Shown: piece by piece, positions 5,430-8,338 of the stretch
How the letters are laid out: each line of letters opens with the position of its first letter
Position numbering within the stretch: position 1 is the first letter of the stretch
Source of the DNA: Duncaniella sp.
GTDB taxonomy: Bacteria > Bacteroidota > Bacteroidia > Bacteroidales > Muribaculaceae
Length of the DNA stretch: 8,338 bases
Assembly: GCA_022511285.1 (NCBI GenBank)
Contig: JAFLRW010000082.1
Span: 1-8,338, forward strand
Reading direction: 5' to 3'
Made by a program: the position numbers and the translations under genes
Notes under the pieces: generated by a model
Database searches by the model: none
Seen by the model: only the letters and a program-made list of their open reading frames with translations
What the model was told of the DNA's origin: nothing

Positions 5430-6002
5430 ATGAGTGTATTTAGAAAACATCAGGCAAAAGAGAATGCCTGCGAATCATCGGCACAGCAACTCTATAGAGT
5501 CTTATCATCATCGGCTGAGTCGAGAAGTGCGTTCGAACATTCAATGCTTGGAGAAAACATGGAGGTTGTCAATATGTTATACATTGACTATTGGAAACCG
5601 CGCTATCTTCTCAATCACAACACGCAGTGCGCATATGAGTTTATGGATGGTAATGCCCATCTGGCCGGAATATCTGATGCTGATATAGACTGGGATTCGC
5701 TTACCGGCATATCCGATGAATACCTTTTTCGAATTAAAAGCTATAATGCATTATTCCCCACGCACATTGGCCATTTTGAAAACGGCACCGCCGAAGTACA
5801 ATGGCAGATTAACCCTGATGGGCGTTATTGGATGGATGAGGACGGCTATGGGATGACGCCTGATGTCGAGTTTAATATCTATGGATATATTGATGCTGCC
5901 TGTCGGGTAATTGTTCCGTATCAGGCAATCAAGGATTCTGACCGCCGCAAAGAGATGCGGGCCTTAGCTGAGAGTATTGTCGCTAAAAGAGGTGTCAAAT
6001 AA
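5430..6002 (+). CDS. Uncharacterised cytosolic protein (190 aa)
   Basis: I do not recognise this protein. It has no signal peptide, membrane segment or lipobox. The N-terminus (residues 1-55) is hydrophilic and helical, with three scattered short repeats of Ser/Glu; the middle carries aromatic-rich segments (YIDYWKPRYLLNHNTQCAYE; FPTHIGHFENGTAEVQW; PDGRYWMDEDGYGMTPDVEF) typical of a compact beta-rich domain; the C-terminus is a basic helix (SDRRKEMRALAESIVAKR). The ATG at 5430 follows CAGAAGT, a weak ribosome site. A 15-codon open frame (5386-5433) overlaps the start by ATGA and could couple translation. It lies 102 bases after the secreted-protein gene with no terminator between, so co-transcription is possible, and a strong hairpin follows its stop. 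Confidence 0.7.
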   Translation: MSVFRKHQAKENACESSAQQLYRVLSSSAESRSAFEHSMLGENMEVVNMLYIDYWKPRYLLNHNTQCAYEFMDGNAHLAGISDADIDWDSLTGISDEYLFRIKSYNALFPTHIGHFENGTAEVQWQINPDGRYWMDEDGYGMTPDVEFNIYGYIDAACRVIVPYQAIKDSDRRKEMRALAESIVAKRGVK

Positions 6003-6028
6003 TAAATAGGTTTTTTCCTCAAATATCC

Positions 6029-6063
6029 GCAGCCCCTCAAGCTATAATGGCTTGAGGGGCTGC
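6029..6063 (+). terminator. Hairpin terminator after the 190-aa gene
   Basis: GCAGCCCCTCAAGC (6029-6042) and GCTTGAGGGGCTGC (6050-6063) form a perfect 14-base-pair GC-rich stem with a 7-base loop. On the plus strand only AATTT follows, a poor U-tract, and on the minus strand GGATATTT follows. It lies between a plus-strand gene and a minus-strand tRNA, so it may stop transcription from both sides. Confidence 0.7.
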
Positions 6064-6071
6064 AATTTCTG

Positions 6072-6144
6072 AGCCGCGAGTGGGACTCGAACCCACGACC
6101 TTTTCGTTACGAATGAAATGCTCTACCGACTGAGCTATTGCGGC
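6072..6144 (-). tRNA. tRNA-Thr (anticodon CGT)
   Basis: The minus strand folds into a 73-base tRNA without an encoded CCA end. D arm GCTC/GAGC, anticodon loop TTCGTAA (anticodon CGT, reading ACG), and T arm GTGGG-TTCGAGT-CCCAC are all clear. Threonine identity elements G1:C72, C2:G71, G35 and U36 are present; the discriminator base is U. Two A-C mismatches are visible: position 6:67 in the acceptor stem and 31:39 at the base of the anticodon loop. Neither destroys the fold, so I call it a functional tRNA, with a small chance of decay. Confidence 0.93.
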
Positions 6145-6157
6145 TTGGATGGTTATG

Positions 6158-6185
6158 GCGTCTGACAGACAATGATGTCAGCCGC
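6158..6185 (-). other. Small hairpin in the tRNA-Thr leader
   Basis: CTGACA (6162-6167) pairs with TGTCAG (6176-6181) around an 8-base loop, and after one T-C mismatch GCG (6158-6160) pairs with CGC (6183-6185). It lies between the tRNA 5' end and its predicted promoter, with no U-run, so it is more likely a precursor structure than a terminator. It may be chance. Confidence 0.35.
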
Positions 6186-6198
6186 TGTTTTAACTGTG

Positions 6199-6206
6199 CA
6201 AAGTTA
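6199..6206 (-). promoter_or_regulatory. Bacteroidota -7 box for tRNA-Thr
   Basis: The minus strand reads TAACTTTG (TAnnTTTG), identical to the dapF box. No good -33 element is visible at the usual distance. It lies in the 106-base gap between the DUF4270 stop and the tRNA, and would give a leader of about 48 bases. Confidence 0.5.
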
Positions 6207-6250
6207 CGAATTTTTTCCTAATTCTCACTCTTTTGCCACACAGATTTTTT

Positions 6251-7678
6251 CTACAGCGCTTGTTTGCTGAACGAAAACTGAATCTTGGCCTTTGGAAAAT
6301 CAAGCAACGTCATCACAGGCTCAGTGACATAGGGAGTAATGCTGCTCACCGAGAGTGTCGACGTGCCTGCCGAACCATAATAGTAGCTGTAGCCGTAGTA
6401 ATAGTTGGAGGAATTGTTTGAGGAGTAATACGACACCAAAACCGGGCATATCACAAACTCCTCATCGTCGGCCGTCACCTCGCCACGGTCAATGATATCG
6501 TTGATATAGTCGAGCATTGACGAGAAGGTGTATCCGCCGAGCAGAGCGCTATAGGCAGCATAGAAAGATGTTTTATCATCGTTAATCTTCCCGTCAGCAA
6601 AAAATTTCTCTTTTTCCGATTTCTTGATCAAGAGCACGTAGGGGGGCGGAGTCAAACCATAGTCGTTTGATATATCTTTCGCCGGGAGGAAGAACGAAAG
6701 CCCGTTGACTATGGCAAGGGGACCGGACTGGCTATTGTAGCGCTCCAGAATCTCACGAGCCGGAAATTTAAACTCCACCTCATAGCCCAACGGACCCACC
6801 AAAATGGGCTCGCCCTGCTCAGCGCGGGATTTAAGCTCGGGGGCTATATCAAATTTAATATTATTGTTGGTAATCACCTCGGGGGTCACTCCCAGATATG
6901 TGGCTATAAGGGGAATGATAGTGTCGCGCTTTTCTTCACCTTCGCCTATCTCGTATGAAGCGTGATAATACACGTCGATGGTGTTGCTGCTGAAACGTGT
7001 GACACGCCCGGAACCGAACGTATTGGCAATATAGAGTCCGGGAAACCATTTTGCGAACGCCGTGGGGCTGTTAAACACCTCCGGCTCAGTAATGTACTTA
7101 TTATAAAGCTGCCGCCCTATCTCCACAGGGAGATCAACATAGATATCCTTATAGATGGCACCCTCGGTGTCAACTCCCAAAAATGGATATCCGCCTATGA
7201 GGGCCGAATATGAGGTGGAGCCTATTGGAGATGGATCAAAATATCCGGTAGGGTCAAAATCGCTGAATATCGGGCTCGGGAGCTGTTTAATCAACGGATA
7301 CACGCTAAGTCCCATCGGCGCAGTAGAGTCGCCGGCAAAGCCGTCGCGATACATCGTAAGACACAATTTCACAGAGTCAATATATTCGGCTTTGACATTG
7401 GCAGTGTCAATAGCTGAAGCGGGCATATACTGGCATACGATGTCGCTTTCAAACTGCCCGAATCCGCGAGCAGAATATCTGCCGAGCAGCTGCAGTGTGG
7501 TGCGCGAACGCACAGACCCGGTGGCATCAGGGATGCCGTCGATAGTAAAGAGGGAGTCAACGACTATCTCCACCTGACCCTCGACGAGCGACGACCCGGG
7601 AGCCGGAGTCTCATCGTTGCAAGCAATCACGGCAGCAAGGACCACAAGGGTGCAGACGGCTGTAAGGAGTTTCTTCAT
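6251..7678 (-). CDS. DUF4270 family lipoprotein
   Basis: The 475-residue product starts with a lipoprotein signal (MKKLLTAVCTLVVLAAVIAC; lipidated Cys20), so it is anchored in the envelope. The following NDET gives acidic residues just after the cysteine, as in the surface-export signals described for Bacteroidota, so surface exposure is possible. The body matches, from memory, the DUF4270 family: repeated Ser/Thr-rich beta segments, SVKLCLTMYRDGFAGDSTA, GLSVYPLIKQL, and the ending VTEPVMTLLDFPKAKIQFSF. Its role is unknown. A Ser/Asn/Tyr-rich low-complexity stretch (about residues 414-440) is unusual. It follows the starch/glycogen synthase gene by 48 bases on the same strand, a neighbourhood I recall as conserved in Bacteroidales, so the two are likely an operon. 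Confidence 0.88.
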   Translation of the reverse strand: MKKLLTAVCTLVVLAAVIACNDETPAPGSSLVEGQVEIVVDSLFTIDGIPDATGSVRSRTTLQLLGRYSARGFGQFESDIVCQYMPASAIDTANVKAEYIDSVKLCLTMYRDGFAGDSTAPMGLSVYPLIKQLPSPIFSDFDPTGYFDPSPIGSTSYSALIGGYPFLGVDTEGAIYKDIYVDLPVEIGRQLYNKYITEPEVFNSPTAFAKWFPGLYIANTFGSGRVTRFSSNTIDVYYHASYEIGEGEEKRDTIIPLIATYLGVTPEVITNNNIKFDIAPELKSRAEQGEPILVGPLGYEVEFKFPAREILERYNSQSGPLAIVNGLSFFLPAKDISNDYGLTPPPYVLLIKKSEKEKFFADGKINDDKTSFYAAYSALLGGYTFSSMLDYINDIIDRGEVTADDEEFVICPVLVSYYSSNNSSNYYYGYSYYYGSAGTSTLSVSSITPYVTEPVMTLLDFPKAKIQFSFSKQAL

Positions 7679-7726
7679 TGTCGGAAAAATAGGGATTGGG
7701 GTATCCTGTGAGCTGATGTGGAGGGG

Positions 7727-8269
7727 TTAATCCTCTTCTTCAATGCCTATAAGATCGCGGTAGAATGAGCGGAATGTATCTTTGTCGCCATCGATGGCAT
7801 CAAGCAGAGGCTTGCCTGAGGCCTTGGCATAATCAATAAACTCAGGGTCTACCCCCTCGGAGGCTAATGTAACCGCATCGGCATAATCTATGGCCAAGCG
7901 AGTAAGCTCGGCATAGCCTACGCCGGAGCCGGATATCGGAGCAAGGTCCTCGTCAGTGAATCCGTCCATCTTCAGCTTCTCAATCAAACGCTCATCAAGT
8001 GTGCCTTCAAACCGTTCGGGATGAAGAGCAAAGATAATCTTTGCCGAGCGGAATGTGGGGTCATCGGCATACTTCCGGCGAATATAGAGCGGCGCCATTG
8101 CCGACACCCATCCGCTGCAATGAATCACTGCCGGCTGCCACATCAGTTTCTTAACGGTTTCAATCACACCAGTGGTGAAAAACATCAGTCGCTCATCATT
8201 CTCGTGGGGGAGGAGCTCGGTTTCAAGCCCTTTCTCGGGGAGGGGGCGGAAGAAGTCGTCGTTGTCGAA
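7727..8269 (-). CDS. Short glycogen/starch synthase (GT5 catalytic domain), 5' end missing
   Basis: This is the C-terminal two-thirds of the roughly 270-residue Bacteroidota protein annotated as glycogen/starch synthase, which has only the N-terminal GT5 Rossmann half and lacks the C-terminal GT1 half of true GlgA. Recognisable: NDERLMFFTTGVIETVKKLMW, the VIHCSGW motif (8108-8128; usually IHCHGW, with serine here in place of the second histidine), SAMAPLYIRRKYADDPTFRSAKIIF split around it, and the tail DLAPISGSGVGY, LAIDYADAVTLASEGV, YAKASGKPLLD. Without the second domain, catalysis is doubtful. The frame stays open to the contig edge, but sequence beyond about 8246-8269 is MetF-like and then adapter, so the true N-terminus is not here. 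A GTG at 8308 is not a start. Confidence 0.85.
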   Translation of the reverse strand, partial: FDNDDFFRPLPEKGLETELLPHENDERLMFFTTGVIETVKKLMWQPAVIHCSGWVSAMAPLYIRRKYADDPTFRSAKIIFALHPERFEGTLDERLIEKLKMDGFTDEDLAPISGSGVGYAELTRLAIDYADAVTLASEGVDPEFIDYAKASGKPLLDAIDGDKDTFRSFYRDLIGIEEED

Positions 8270-8324
8270 GAACAGCTGGCTGACCAGATGCTGAGCGCCG
8301 GCGTCCACCTTCTCTTTCAGGCGG
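8246..8324 (-). other. MetF-like foreign segment joined to the synthase gene (probable chimera)
   Basis: In the synthase frame, bases 8323 down to about 8246 encode RLKEKVDAGAQHLVSQLFF followed by DNDDFFR. The first part is the highly characteristic KVDAGA-x-x-x-(V/I)-(S/T)-Q-x-F-F-D-N segment of methylenetetrahydrofolate reductase (flavin-binding barrel), closest in my memory to clostridial versions. Glycogen synthases of this type instead have a YFIDN-(D/E)-(D/E)-(Y/F)-F segment here. The two genes share the FDNDDFFR-like run (8246-8269), which is where the join must lie. GC-rich codons (CTG, GTG, GCC, GGC, AAG) differ from the adjacent gene. Confidence 0.75.
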
Positions 8325-8338
8325 AGATCGGAAGAGCA
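8325..8338 (+). other. Illumina adapter remnant at the contig end
   Basis: The last 14 bases, AGATCGGAAGAGCA, equal the start of the standard Illumina TruSeq read-1 adapter. An exact 14-base match placed at the very end of the sequence is the signature of untrimmed adapter read-through, not genome. Confidence 0.97.

Noticed and set aside
6962..7577. Plus-strand frames inside the DUF4270 gene
   Set aside because: Antisense shadows without start signals or recognisable domains.
8306..8308. GTG as start codon of the synthase
   Set aside because: It is an internal valine of the MetF-like KVDAGA motif, and the frame is open upstream to the contig edge.
8246..8324. A real MetF-glycogen synthase fusion enzyme
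   Set aside because: The MetF part ends mid-barrel after about 25 residues and abuts adapter sequence, so an artefact is far more likely.

Overview
The window looks like a contig from a gut Bacteroidales bacterium, plausibly Muribaculaceae. The reasons are the Bacteroidota-type -7 promoter boxes (TAnnTTTG), start codons without clear Shine-Dalgarno sites, and lineage-typical families: DUF4924, a DUF4270 lipoprotein beside a short starch/glycogen synthase, a cyclophilin-like secreted protein with a Bacteroidales sorting-like tail, and dapF directly ahead of what looks like the start of dapL. The family assignment is inference; no marker gene settles it.

Layout, left to right. On the minus strand, dapF (40-927) is followed after 15 bases by the first eight codons of a gene resembling LL-diaminopimelate aminotransferase, cut by the window edge; together they are late steps of lysine/meso-DAP synthesis. 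A 359-base gap holds the dapF promoter, three copies of a 10-base repeat, a plus-strand promoter and an imperfect hairpin. It leads into a lower-GC two-gene plus-strand operon (1287-3136): an OLD/ABC-like AAA ATPase and a 233-residue partner of unknown function, overlapping by 4 bases. This pair is the best candidate for an undescribed defence-like system. It ends 20 bases from a minus-strand housekeeping-like operon: a secreted cyclophilin-fold protein, then a DUF4924 protein. Divergent from that operon is a secreted Gly/Pro/Asn-rich protein with a conserved-looking C-terminal domain (4422-5327), then an unrecognised cytosolic protein (5430-6002) closed by a strong hairpin. Next, on the minus strand, are tRNA-Thr(CGT), the DUF4270 lipoprotein and the C-terminal part of a short GT5-type starch/glycogen synthase.

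The right tip is not genuine genome sequence. The last 14 bases equal the start of the Illumina adapter, and the roughly 55-80 bases before it encode a methylenetetrahydrofolate reductase (MetF) motif fused in frame to the glycogen synthase through a shared FDNDDFFR-like stretch. I read this as a chimeric fragment plus adapter read-through, so no biology should be inferred from the fusion.
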